Source: Adiantum capillus-veneris (Eukaryota > Streptophyta > Polypodiopsida > Polypodiales > Pteridaceae). Taken from it: DNA of 52,000 bases. The notes beneath the pieces were generated by a model. It worked only from the letters and a program-made list of their open reading frames with translations. It did not search any database and had not been told where the DNA came from. The stretch covers positions 73,277,884 through 73,329,883 of the forward strand of contig CM043944.1 in NCBI GenBank assembly GCA_014529385.2, written 5' to 3'. The translations under genes and the position numbers were made by a program. Positions 12,002 to 22,395 of this stretch are shown piece after piece (position 1 is the first letter of the stretch; each line of letters starts with the position of its first letter).

Positions 12002-13194
12002 ATAACCGCATCATCCAACTTCCCTGTACTAATCAAGCTCTTTCGGATTGCTGGAACATGTCTGACATTCTTGAGCCATAAAGAAGAGCCATTATGAAAC
12101 TTCAACTGCACATCTCCCACTCCAAGTATGTCACAAACCTGCTCATTGCCAAGTCTGACATAATCTTTAGTAGCCACATATGATGTAAACCACTCTTTGT
12201 GCGGAGAAACATGTAAAGATGCCCCTGAGTCGATAATCCAATCACTCATAGCATGTCCATCCTCTGCAGTCAAGAAAATAGAATCAAGATTGCTTGTAAG
12301 GAAGATGTCACCAGCTGCTATACCAGAATCACTGTCTGAACCAGATCCTGTGACATTCACCTCTTCAATCTTCACTGAACTCTTCTTTTCATCTTGCTCA
12401 GAACTCTTTGTTTTTCCTTTTTCTTGTTTCCACTTCGTACAGTCTCGCTTCATGTGACCCTTCTTGCCACAATGGTAGCATTCTATGTCATCCTTTGACT
12501 TCGAATCACGAGACTTACTTCGGTTTTGTGCCTTCTTACCCTTCTTCTCTTTAAACTGTTGTCTCCCTCGAACGACCAAAGCACTATTGCCTTTGCCTTT
12601 GTCAATGTTCTTCCTGTTCACTTCCTCTGTGAGCAAGCTGCCTTCTACAGTGGCACTTGTAAGACCTTCTGGCGCGACAGAATTACTTAACGTTGTACGA
12701 AAAGTATCCCAACTGTCTGGCAAAGTGATTAAGAGAAACATAGCCTTCACTGAATCTGGAAAGACTATCTCCTGTGCTGTTAACTGGCTGAAAATTGTGT
12801 GAAATTCATTCAGATGATTTGACATGGCTGTCCCTTCCTTCATCTTCAAATCCACCAATTTCTTGAGCCAGTAAATCTGAGAAGCAGCACTTTGTTTCTC
12901 GTACATACCACATAGCTTTTGCCATACGCCATACGTTGTAGTCTCTTCTGCTACGTTGAAGTAAACATTTTCTGCCAATGTCAGCATGATTGTGGAACAA
13001 GCTAACTCGTCAAGCTCTTCCCACTCATCTTCAGCCATACCTTCTGGTCTCTCCCCTTTGAGCTTCAGTGGCTTCACTTGTTTTTTCTGCACCAAAACCT
13101 GCCAAATCTGCTTCTTCCAGAATGGAAAGTTTGTGCCATCCAGCTTCTTTATGTTGTAAAGAGTCTCACTTTGAGAAGATGCCATATCTGCCAA
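11998..13194 (-). CDS. copia gag with protease domain
   Basis: 398 codons from an ATG at 13194. An N-terminal retrotransposon gag region (UBN2/DUF4219 type; LDGTNFPFWKKQI at about 18-30) is followed by a Lys/Ser-rich linker. The nucleic-acid-binding zinc knuckle CYHCGKKGHMKRDC is at 239-252 (C-x2-C-x4-H-x4-C). The aspartic protease active-site motif DSGASLH starts at 322. The frame ends at a TGA (12000-11998) inside the protease-to-integrase linker, where the family continues without interruption, and the pol frame opens two bases later. A single-base deletion is the simplest reading; a programmed shift is less likely because copia elements rarely use one and no slippery site is obvious. Confidence 0.92.
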   Translation of the reverse strand: MADMASSQSETLYNIKKLDGTNFPFWKKQIWQVLVQKKQVKPLKLKGERPEGMAEDEWEELDELACSTIMLTLAENVYFNVAEETTTYGVWQKLCGMYEKQSAASQIYWLKKLVDLKMKEGTAMSNHLNEFHTIFSQLTAQEIVFPDSVKAMFLLITLPDSWDTFRTTLSNSVAPEGLTSATVEGSLLTEEVNRKNIDKGKGNSALVVRGRQQFKEKKGKKAQNRSKSRDSKSKDDIECYHCGKKGHMKRDCTKWKQEKGKTKSSEQDEKKSSVKIEEVNVTGSGSDSDSGIAAGDIFLTSNLDSIFLTAEDGHAMSDWIIDSGASLHVSPHKEWFTSYVATKDYVRLGNEQVCDILGVGDVQLKFHNGSSLWLKNVRHVPAIRKSLISTGKLDDAVM

Positions 13195-14236
13195 ACTGTT
13201 TACTCCTGAGAAAAATCCGGCAGAGTTTCCCCTGTAAATTGGCCTTTGTACACAGTAAACAAGCTGTAATCAACAAGTTGAACACCTCTCCTCAGGAACT
13301 GTCAGTATTTTGAAAATTTTTGACAGAGTCTCCCCTGTAAACTGAGCTCTGCGAACCAAAAGATAGCTCAAAAAACAATCATAAATAGCTGACCAGTGAC
13401 AAATCTAAAAAATCTCTGTAATATGCTGTCATGTAAGCAAACATTGTCTCCTCTCTGGGCAATGACAGAACCTGTATCTGTCTCAAGTCTGAACCCTGAA
13501 CAATGCCTCAACGGCCTGACGCATAAGATGCAATCCAGTGTCTACACAAAGTCATACATCCTAAGGGATAAAAGTCGCCGAAGAGGATGCGTGTAGAGGG
13601 GAACTCCAGCAACCTAATCCACCTCACACTGGGTAACCCAGCCCCCAGTGCTTGGCTTCAAAAAACCTCACACACGACCTTCTCAGATGGCTCAGCAAAC
13701 TGCCCAGAACTAGCATACATCCTATAATAGACCAATCACTGTCCTATGACCGCTGCGGCGGTCTGTCTGCTAGCGTGACTCATAACTAGCAGACCCACAA
13801 TCACAGTACATCAATCTGCAATACATGCCAGTGGTGTCAAGCCGTCGTATGGCCACACCTCCCCTGGAACCTGGCAAGCACAAGAAGTAACAATGCAGAC
13901 TGCAATATATATATCTGATGATATATATGTGTACCTGGTCTATAGATGATGCTCTCAAGACTAATGAGTGATGTATGTCGATGCCGATATTGATGTCGGC
14001 CACCTCCTGCTTGCCAATCTACACAAGACGGATTTCTTTGCGGCTGAAATCTATCTTCTGTTGTAGTGCTCAGAACGAAATTCTGAGGACATAAACGGCT
14101 TCGAAAGGGGGGTAAAACCCAGGTCGCCTAATGGAAACGCTCCCGGAACGCCGAGTGTGAATTTTCGAACTCCGGATCCAGAATCTGCCGGAAAAGTGCG
14201 CGTGCGCGCGATTGCGCAAAACCGCACTGAACCAAG
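13195..14236 (-). other. copia leader between PBS and gag
   Basis: About 1.04 kb without a convincing ORF, unusually long for copia. On the plus strand it holds two copies of a motif like 'gacagagtctcccctgtaaa' (13216-13240 and 13321-13342) that resembles motifs at 39196, 40443 and 48261 outside the element. It also contains a short (AT)-rich stretch at about 13905-13930. Confidence 0.7.
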
Positions 14237-14248
14237 GCTCTGATACCA
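14237..14248 (-). other. Primer binding site (initiator-Met tRNA)
   Basis: The minus strand reads TGGTATCAGAGC, two bases after the LTR end. It is a perfect plant iMet-tRNA complement, as used by most copia elements. Confidence 0.93.
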
Positions 14249-14250
14249 AT

Positions 14251-14465
14251 TGAAGTCGAGGAGCGGAGCGTGGGTCAACTCTCTCACACACACACACAGT
14301 GAGCTTACACAGTACAGTACGCAGAGAACTGTTAGAAGGGTTATCTCCCAATACCTTAGTATTCACAAAGTATAAGTTAGTATATACAAAGAGTTAGAGG
14401 GTAGTGAGTTAGGCGGGCGGCCAGCCATATCCGCATAAGAGGCCACTTGGGCTTTAATCCCAACA
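14251..14465 (-). repeat. 5' LTR of copia element
   Basis: 215 bp, TGTTGGGATTAAAGCC... to ...TTCA on the minus strand. It is near identical to 8923-9136. A (CA)n run and the string 'cagtacagtacgcagagaac' are landmarks in both. It should carry the element's promoter, although no clear TATA box was chosen. Confidence 0.9.
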
Positions 14466-14829
14466 TGCTTTTTATGTGAGAAAGTTGTTCTTGCACTGAG
14501 CTCTGCTGCTGCAAAATACCATTGATCTGTAGTTGCATCCTCTCCTGTAGACGATGAAGATAAACCACTTGCTCGTCTTGTGAATGGCTCAACCTGTGAA
14601 TGCTCTCTCTGTAGGAAACCTGCGATGCCTCTGCTCTCTCACATGAGGCTTGAATTTTGGAGCATACTGTGTGGATGATACCTAGTCCATCTACAATTTG
14701 CTTCTTTGAAGGTCCATCCCCACCTCGGGCAACGCGCTTGTCATTTTGTAAATTGTTGCCTGGGTCTCTCTCTGGGGTAGAAAATATCACCTCCAAAGAA
14801 TCTCCTCCAGAGGTAAGCACTTGCTCCAT
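14466..14829 (-). pseudogene. 5' part of host exon interrupted by copia element (coiled-coil-like)
   Basis: About 121 codons from MEQVLTSGGDSLEVIF to SHIKSM at the copia border. Rich in Gln, Glu, Ser and Lys, with a heptad-like stretch (VVYLHRLQERMQLQINGILQ then QSSVQEQLSHIKS) that suggests a coiled coil. A plausible 3' splice site (ttatcttacag on the minus strand, ending at 14832) lies just before the ATG, so this may be a downstream exon of a larger gene. The frame continues at 8922-8668. The family is not recognised; C-terminal tails of MYB/SANT-like or transposon-derived proteins can look like this, but no diagnostic domain is visible. Confidence 0.55.
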
Positions 14830-15119
14830 TACTGTAAGATAAGATATATATTTAGCGCCGAGTTATACATGTTTTTCTCTCTATCTATTTCTCCCTCTAT
14901 ATTTTTTAATATTATCCACCTCTCTATACCTCCCTCTCTATGGCGCAAGGTGGCCATAGAGAGAGCAATAGCCAAAGCCTGTGTGCATCCTATGGCATAG
15001 CAAAAGGTTGTTGACTTTCTTATGGGCATATTGTGAAACCGAGCGTGCACGCGTGCACACATACACACACACACAGAGGCTATACCTATATAGCTATATC
15101 TCTTTACCTCTCCTTATTT
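14830..15119. other. Unassigned, AT-rich, possible intron
   Basis: Between the interrupted exon and the third PPR-derived array. A short inverted repeat (ctctctatggc ... gccatagagag, 14932-14961) and a (CA)n at 15060-15075 are the only features seen. On the minus strand it may be intron upstream of 14829. Confidence 0.4.
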
Positions 15120-15750
15120 TAAGCATATGTCATTGCATCAAGAGAGTCACCCTCGCTTCTTGGTGCGGGCGCCCAAGTTGGGCATATCCCACGATCAGTG
15201 CATTCCAAGAGATGACATCCCATAAAGCAAGCACCTCAAGAACTTTTAGTGCTTTATGAAGAAGTGCACTACAGCCGCTGCAAATAGCCCAAACCTTCTT
15301 TGCCCTAGTACGTAGGCACTGCCAAAGGAGATTTCCTCTCTCTATATCTGCTGAAAATAGCCTAGAGCATATGTAAGCGTATGTGATTGCATCTCGAGAC
15401 ACCCTCGCTTCGCATCCGTCAAAAATAGCCCAGAGGTTCTTTGCCAAATTGGGCCATGTGTGTGAAAGCGTGCGTGATCACATTTGAGGAGATGCCCTCT
15501 CTCTACAGCTGTTCAAATGCATCTAAAGAGACACCCTTGCTTTGCATCCACCGAAAAGCCCCTATAGCTTCTTGGGCGTGCATATCCCGCAGTCATTGCA
15601 TTCCAAGAGACGACATCCCAAATAGGAAGCTCCTCAAGCACTTTTTGTGCTTTATGAAGTGCACATGTAAGCATATGTGGTTGCATCTCGAGACACCCTC
15701 GCTTCGCATCTATTGAAAACAGCCCGAAGGTTCTTTGCCAAAGTGGGCCA

Positions 15751-15836
<86 letters not shown>

Positions 15837-17022
15837 TCAATTCTCTCTCTCCCTCTCTTTCTCTCTCTTAATCTCTCTCTCTCTCAAAGACACCCTTGCT
15901 TTGCATCCGTCGAAAACAACCCAGAGCTTATTGGGCCGTGCATATTCTCTAGTCAGTGCATTCCAAGAGACAACATCCCGGATAGGAAGCTCCTCAAGCA
16001 CTTTTTGTGCTTTACGAAGTGCGCATATCAGCACCTTGTGTAATGCCACATGCCTTGAAGGTGAAAGCGTGCGTGATCGCATTTGGAAAGATGCCCTCTC
16101 GTTACAACTGTTAAAATATGCCCGGAGCTTCCTGACCCTCATCGTTGTCTTCAAGATGCAAGCATATGTGATTGCGTCTAGAGAGACACCCTTGCTTTGC
16201 ATCCGCCGAAAAATACCCAGAGCTTCATGGGTCGTGCATATCCCACAATCAGTGCATTCCAATAGACAACATCCCGGACTGAGAAAGTTCCTCAAGCACT
16301 TTTTGTGCTTTATCAAGTGCGCATATCAACATCTTGTGTAATGCCACATGCCTTTAAGGTGAAAGCGTGTGTGATCGCATTTGAAGAGATGCCCTCTCTC
16401 TGCAGCTCTCCAAATGCATCTGAAGAGACACCCTTGCTTTGCATCCGTCTCTCTTTCTCTCAGAGACACCCTTGCTTTGCATCCGTCGAAAACAACCCAA
16501 AGCTTATTGGGCCGTGCATATTCTCTAGTCAGTGCATTCCAAGAGACAACATCCCGGATAGGAAGCTCCTCAAGCACTTTTTGTGCTTTACGAAGTGCGC
16601 ATATCAGCACCTTGTGTAATGCCACCTGCCTTGAAGGTGAAAGCGTGCGTGATCACATTTGGAGAGATGCCCTCTCTTTACAGCTGTTAAAATATGTCCG
16701 GAGCTTCCGGACCCTCACTGTTGTCTTCAAGATGCAAACATATGTGATTGCGTCTAGAGAGACACCCTTGCTTTGCATCAGCCGAAAAATACCCAGAGCT
16801 TCATGGACCGTGCATATCCCGTAATCAGTGCATTCCAAGAGACAACATCCCAGACTGAGAAAGTTTCTCAAGCACTTTTTGTGCTTTATCAAGTGCGCGT
16901 ATCAGCATCTTGTGTAATGCCACATGTCTTCAAGGTGAAAGCGTGTGTGATCGCATTTGAAGAGATGCCCCTTCTCTGCAGCTCTTCAAATGCATCTGAA
17001 GAGACACCCTTGCTTTGCATCC

Positions 17023-17065
<43 letters not shown>

Positions 17066-17622
17066 AGACACCCTTGCTTTGCATCCGCCGAAAACAACCC
17101 AGAGCTTCATGGGCCGTGCATATCCTTTGTGCTTCCTTTGTGAAGCACTGCCTTTGTGCTTCGCGTCGACCAAGGCAGTGCATTCCAAGAGTCGACATTC
17201 CAGATAGGAAGCTCCTCAAGCACTTTTTGTGCTTTACGAAGTGCGCATATCAGCATCTTGCGTAATGCCACATGCCTTGAAGTTGAAAGCATGCGTGATC
17301 GCATTTGGAGAGATGCCCTCTTTCTGCAGCTGTTGAAATGCATCTGAAGAAACACCCTTGCTTTGCATCCGTCGAAAACCCCCCAGAGCTTCTTGGGCGT
17401 GCATATCCCACAGTCATTGCATTCCAATAGACGACATCCCGGATAGGAAGCTCCTCAAGCACTTTTTGTGCGTTATAAAGTACGCATATCAGCATCTTGT
17501 GTAATGCCACATGCCTTCAAGGTGATAGCGTGCGTGATCGCATTTGAAGAGATGCCCTCTCTCTGCAGCTGTTGAAAACAGCCCGGAGCTTCTTCGCCAA
17601 ATTGGGCATATCCCAATTTGGT
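15120..17622 (-). repeat. PPR-derived tandem repeat array, segment 3
   Basis: Same family and orientation as 2938-7788. The left part (15120-15760) is the most PPR-like: the minus strand encodes LEVLALWDVISWNALIVGYA and LEELPIWDVVSWNAMTAGYA, close to the PPR consensus. The central part (15890-17250) has the two alternating half-units, and the 'cttcctgaccctcac' marker recurs at 16129 and, changed, near 16702. Three (CT)n-type expansions and a (TG)n(GA)n run (15757-15830) interrupt it. Frames are broken, so no gene is called. Confidence 0.8.
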
Positions 17623-17623
17623 C

Positions 17624-17682
<59 letters not shown>
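17623..17682. repeat. (CT)n microsatellite at array end
   Basis: Nearly 30 CT units exactly where the PPR-derived array gives way to unrelated sequence. Confidence 0.95.
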
Positions 17683-17683
<1 letters not shown>

Positions 17684-17796
17684 CATTGCTTGATTGTAGA
17701 CGCAGTCGACGCAAGCCCATTGACGGAGGCTCCATCATTGGATCAGGACGTCCAGTAGGCGGACATTGACGATGCTCTTCACTGATCGGTGTAGTA

Positions 17797-18175
17797 CTTT
17801 GTCGGGCAACGCCCAATGCCGACCATCCTCCGACATTGATGACAAAGATTTTAGTTTTTCACCTTGTTTTTTTTTTTCGCACCCAAACATTGTATTAGAT
17901 TCACAAAGATTGTATCAATTTGGTCTCATTGGTCATTTTGGCCTTTCAAAGACGTTTAATATAACATTTCATTTCATTTCTCGATGCAATACTTTCTCGA
18001 GCAACGTCCAATGCCGAGCATCTTCGGGCATTGATGACGATGATTTTAGTTTTTCACTTTGATATTTTTTTTTGCACCCAGACATTGTAGATTGTATCAA
18101 TTTGGTCTCATAGGTCATTATGGCCTTCCGAAGACGTTTAATATTAACATTTCATTTCATCTCTCTATCTGTCTC
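17797..18175. repeat. Diverged ~190-bp tandem duplication
   Basis: Two copies, about 17797-17985 and 17988-18175, share 'tttggtctcat.ggtcatt.tggcctt' and 'gacgtttaatat.aacatttc'. Each starts with 'tcg.gcaacg.ccaatgccga'. Divergence is moderate. No ORF. Confidence 0.8.
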
Positions 18176-18199
18176 TCTCTCACACGAATTGATAGACAA

Positions 18200-18339
18200 T
18201 CAGGCTTCTTATCAAAACCTACCATTTTCTTTATCTTTGGAGATATTTAATCTCACAGCCAGGGCTATTTTGGTAATTTTGATAATTTTCCCCTTTTCTT
18301 TATGTACCCAGACAGGAAGAAGACGTTCAGCATTACATT

Positions 18340-18392
<53 letters not shown>

Positions 18393-18531
18393 GTTCAATG
18401 TTACATTTCATTTCATATCTCTCTCTCTCTCTCTCTCAGACGTTCAATGTTACATTTCATTTCATTTCTCTCTCTTTTTGGATGCAGGAAAGGGTGGCGC
18501 CTAGACACAGGGACAGTCGCCGGCAAAGAAG

Positions 18532-18578
<47 letters not shown>

Positions 18579-18652
18579 GAACATCGGAGATGCCTTGAGC
18601 AAGTGCCCCTCCAAACTCTATCCACCTGAGGCAGTGTAGGGCTTTAGCAAAG

Positions 18653-18687
<35 letters not shown>

Positions 18688-18690
18688 GCG
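18200..18690. repeat. Microsatellite cluster
   Basis: (CT)n at 18344-18370 running into (CA)n to ~18391, (CT)n at 18418-18437 and 18533-18575, and (GA)n at 18656-18685. 'gttcaatgttacatttcatt' recurs between the runs, so a small unit was copied with its microsatellite. No gene. Confidence 0.9.
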
Positions 18691-18960
18691 CAGTACTTGC
18701 AGTAGCCGGTGATGGCAACCGGTGAGGAGCCACAGTCTCACGATGAGGAGCGTCAGTGATGGAGGAGTAGCAGCCGGTGTGGAGTAGCTGTTGTTCTTGT
18801 TGGAGGAGTAGCAGTAGCCGCAGTAGCCGCAGGCGTTGAGGAAGCTGCGATGAAGGAGCTGCGATGATGTTGCAGTAGCTGCAGGCGTTGAGGAAGTTGC
18901 GATGAGGAGCCGCAGGAGCGCGATGAGGAGAGCGGTTGAGTAAGCTGCGACGAGGACCTC
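18690..18960. repeat. GC-rich degenerate minisatellite
   Basis: Irregular repetition of 'gatgaggagc', 'gcagtagccgcag' and 'gcgttgaggaag.tgcgatga'. The minus-strand frame is Ser/Gln/Leu-rich low complexity and is not called a gene. Confidence 0.65.
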
Positions 18961-19254
18961 TCTCTCTCTCGAGGATGAGGAAGGTGATGGAGCTCTCTGA
19001 GCCGCAGGATCTCCCCTCTCTCCCTCTCTCTCTCTCTCTCTTTGATCACCTTCCAGCGGTGCCTCGCTTTGATCAACTTCGCCAAGCGCGCCTATTCAAG
19101 AGGTGGCTGGTGGCGAATTTTTTTAACCTCCTCATCGTGAGCCCCCCTTGAGGTCTCAAAAATCGACAAGTGGGAGTGGGAGGGAACTGGAATTCCCTCC
19201 CCATTATCCTTAGTATAGATGACATTAAGATATAAACAATTGTAGCAAATGGCT
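18961..19254. other. Unassigned
   Basis: Two short (CT)n runs (18958-18970 and 19015-19040), then unique sequence. No gene recognised. Confidence 0.4.
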
Positions 19255-19663
19255 ATAGGGTAAAGGGACCAATAGTGTGTCGGGTTCCAGTCCAAAAACG
19301 CAGCAGACCCCTTACTTGTACAAGTTTCCTCCAGAAGAAGAACACAAGCTAACGGATGGTGTACTAATTAGCCGAGAGTTGGGTGCAATTCTGATCGTTC
19401 GATATCAAGATCAAACCTTGTTGGCCACAATGCACTATATACACTCCGCGACGTCTCTCTTTCCATGGTCGTTTTTGTTATACATAAAATTTCGAACTGT
19501 GTCGTACTGCTTCTGTGTCGCACCATTCAAGTTGGCCTTACTATCCTAGGTAGCCCTTGTGTTGAGCTTTTGATCGCGTCCTCCCAAGCTGAAAACTGTT
19601 ATGTACAGTGAGTGCAATTCTTCGCCTTCCTTAGGTGGCCCGCTATTGGCCCCTTTACCCTAT
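19255..19663. mobile_element. Small TIR element (MITE-like), 409 bp
   Basis: Terminal inverted repeats of 21 bp with one mismatch: ATAGGGTAAAGGGACCAATAG at the left and its complement at 19643-19663. There is no coding capacity. A target-site duplication is not clear, so the superfamily is undetermined. Confidence 0.65.
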
Positions 19664-19979
19664 TTCAAATCCTTTCGATTGTAGGCCAGCCACTTGGATG
19701 GCGTCCTTATCACTTTGGAAGACTACATGATCTCTTCGTACTGTAATTGTTAGGATATTCTTTGTTAAACACAATTTTTCAACGTTTTCAAAATTGTGAA
19801 CATGTGACGATAGTAACCTTGTCGCATGCATTTGACATCAACGAGCCAATAAAATAACAGAATGGGGTCCAAAATAAGGACAACTGTAACATGGAAATGT
19901 TAGCGATTCATTAAGTTGAGTATATCCTTTCATGTGAGGAGAGCTTGACATGATCACTGGAGTGATCATCGCAGTGGGG

Positions 19980-20545
19980 AACAAATTAAACTTTGATTGA
20001 GTGGAATAGGGCCATTGGCGCCATAATGACTAACTTGCATGGGTAAAGGTGTGGGCTTATCCCTTGTGGTGGGGTGGCTCCCTTTTAGCCGATGTATTTA
20101 TGACCCTTTGAAGCTATCACAAGAAGATTTAAAAATTTTCTCATGTAGGAAAACGGAGTCTTTTTCACTGCTTTTTATACAATGCATAACATCATGAGCT
20201 TTTGTTCGAGAGGCATCGCATACGTAGCTAAGTACGATTGAGGACAAGGAACCGTTGGCCCGAGCTCGGTTGTTCGAGAGGCACCGCATACGTAGCTAGG
20301 TACGATTGGGGACAGGGGACCGCCGGCCTGGGCCGACGGTCCCCTGTCCCCAATCGTACCTAGCTACGTATGCGCCTCTCGAACAGAAGCTCATTATGTT
20401 GAGGTAAGTCACAATGTGGAAATTATTGTGAGAATTTGTCCAAAACTTCTTGTGATATATATCATGGCTCACCACCACGAACATGGCAAGAATTTGTAAT
20501 TTTTTTATTATGCTAATATAATCTACTACTAACAATTGTAAGTTT
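19980..20545 (+). mobile_element. LINE 3' end (interrupted by foldback element)
   Basis: 'tgagtggaatagggccattg' and 'ggggtggctcccttttagcc' followed by 'gctaatataatctact' and 'caattgtaagttttgcg' parallel the 3' ends at 21690-21905 and 30355-30556. Removing 20117-20455 leaves a continuous LINE tail. The 5' portion is lost. Confidence 0.75.
20117..20455. mobile_element. GC-rich foldback element, copy 1
   Basis: 339 bp with ends TCACAAGAAG...CTTCTTGTGA, flanked by TA on both sides. The core is a long near-perfect inverted repeat, arms about 20272-20322 and 20337-20384 ('gctaggtacgattggggaca' and complement) around a 14-base GC-rich centre. A third arm copy in direct orientation lies at 20204-20262. 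It is inserted in a LINE 3' end. No ORF; non-autonomous. Confidence 0.8.
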
Positions 20546-21534
20546 TGCGAAAATAAATAAAAATAGCTCCTACATTCTATGTGTCCTTACCCTCCTACAT
20601 TTTATGTGTCCTGAAGCTCTCTCTTTTACCCTAGTGTTATAGTGACCAAAACACTCTAGTGTGAGCTTGTAATGTGGTTTCTGAGAAATCAAGTGGAGAC
20701 CCCAAGATAGTTGTGGAGCCCTTATTCTGTGATCTTTGAGAATGTGTCGTGTTATATTTACTCGCGTGGCATCTAAGGCATGATCCCATGTACTCTAAGG
20801 GTATGGACAAATCACAGAGCACATGCCATTCATGGTGGGTAGGCCACAAATCTATATACCACGGGGTATTTAATGAAACCCAAGAGGTGAAAGCGGCAAT
20901 GGGCAAGAATCTTGAAGGCAATTTGATGATCAACAAAAAGCGGATGGCCTTGACCAACCCCCTCCCCCTCGCACCTACATCGCAAATCCATGACTTCCTC
21001 ACTGGCAACCCGACTCCCTAACCACGTAGGCACGTACATTTCATGGCTCCCCTAGCCACTTCACTTTGTTATAAAGTAAACCCCCCCATGCAAAAGTAAA
21101 GTCGAACGTAAAAAGTAAACTCGGACCCCTCGAAAAGATCACGAGTGCTGTAAAAATTATGCCCCACTTTCAAGCTATAGATCCCATTGCTTGGGGTTCA
21201 TTCAAGACCCCGTGTTATATGGTGCAGACGGTGGGTGCGGGTGCCTTTATACATGGTTGCCACACTCACGACAAAATGCTATAGTTGAGCGTGTGTCATT
21301 TGTGAGTGGGGGTCAATGGATGGAACCTTGCCCGAAATTGGGCAGCTTATAACTCCTCTCTCGGTTTCATTTGATGTGTTGGGAGCCTTTTGTTTGCTAT
21401 GGCAAAAACAGTGCCCTCTGCATGTTGTGCCCCCAACTGTAGCAGCAGGCAGGTGTGGAGATAGCCTAAAATATGGCCCAACACAAGTAGATAAAGAAGC
21501 AAAGGGAGTGGAAAGGGTGATTTAGTGTAGGATG
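20546..21534. other. Unassigned
   Basis: No gene or repeat recognised. A short direct repeat 'cctacatt.tatgtgtcct' occurs at about 20572-20610. Open frames here are short and show no family resemblance. Confidence 0.4.
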
Positions 21535-21905
21535 TTAGTGGCAAATTGATAGGTTTTATTAATTTAGACATGTCTGGAATGCCAAGAACAATTGGGTCTT
21601 CGAGAACGCCCTTGGAAACAACTAGGTTCTGAGAGATTATACAAGAAAGCAAGGAAGCAATTGTCGTCACTGGGAAATGGATGGACTTTGATGAGTGGAA
21701 CATGGCTATGAGTGCTACATGGATTGACTTGCATGGTTAAGTGTATGGGTCCTTGCTTTGGTCGAGGGGTACTACCGGTTCACCTAGTGTTTGCTTTGAT
21801 GTCCATTCCATTGTCGTGGGGGGCTTGGGAGAAGGCATGGCTAGATACGAGCATGACTTGGAGTTGTAATTGTTTCGTTTCGCTAATATAATCTACTCAC
21901 CATTG
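21535..21905 (+). mobile_element. LINE 3' end
   Basis: Decayed coding end ('gattatacaagaaagcaagg', then 'gatgagtggaacatggctat') and 3' UTR ('gctaatataatctactcacc') match the 3' end of the LINE at 29028-30556. Only about 370 bp remains. Confidence 0.75.
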
Positions 21906-21910
21906 TCATT

Positions 21911-22395
21911 CCCCTTTTTTTTTTTTAAGGAAAATTACCAAAATACCCCTCTAATTTGTGGAAATTTCCAAAATACCCCTCAAATTTCAAAAATTCTCAA
22001 AATACGTTGTATCTATTTTAGCTGGATTGTTCACAATTTCCTAATCTTTATTATTTTTTGACAATATATATCCGTTTTTTAGTGCTTAGCATATAATTTA
22101 TCACAAATTACCTCCCAAAAAAAGACAATTATGCCTAAAAATAATGAAGCAATTCATCTCCAAAGACTACATAACCAGCTCAAATTCTAGTTTTTTTTTT
22201 AATCTTTGGATAAATTTACTCTCAGATCCGGGGGTACTTTGGGAATTTTGGAAGATTTGAAGGGCATTTTGGGAATTTACGACGAAATATGAGGGGTATA
22301 TTGGGATTTTTTGAAATTTGAAGAGTATTTTGGGAATTTCCACAAATTAGAGGGGTATTTTGGTAATTTTTCCAAAAAAAAAAAAAAGAGGGTGG
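21911..22395. mobile_element. Inverted-repeat element with 75-bp arms
   Basis: Arms at about 21929-22005 and 22298-22373 are inverted copies built on the phrase 'aaaatacccct.aaattt', extended outward by a T-run and a matching A-run. The middle holds related but degenerate 'gggnattttggnaattt' units. Non-coding MITE-like element lying directly after a LINE tail. Confidence 0.7.

Larger units (their letters stand above)
8923..14465 (-). mobile_element. Nearly complete Ty1/copia LTR retrotransposon
   Basis: Structure on the minus strand: 5' LTR 14465-14251, PBS 14248-14237, long leader, gag with protease 13194-11998, pol 12001-9221 (integrase, reverse transcriptase, RNase H), polypurine tract 9147-9137, 3' LTR 9136-8923. 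Total about 5.54 kb with ~215-bp LTRs. Domain order (protease-integrase-RT-RNase H) is diagnostic for copia. The two LTRs differ at only a few sites, so the insertion is recent, but gag and pol are in different frames (see their entries). Flanks carry an imperfect duplication (minus 'aaaagca' / 'aaaatca'). Confidence 0.92.

Noticed and set aside
18753-19085. Minus-strand Ser/Gln-rich ORF as a gene
   Set aside because: It is low-complexity translation of a GC-rich minisatellite with no domain.
20637-21021. Overlapping ORFs on both strands at 20.6-21.0 kb as a gene
   Set aside because: No domain, start context or splice pattern is convincing; the region lies between LINE remnants.
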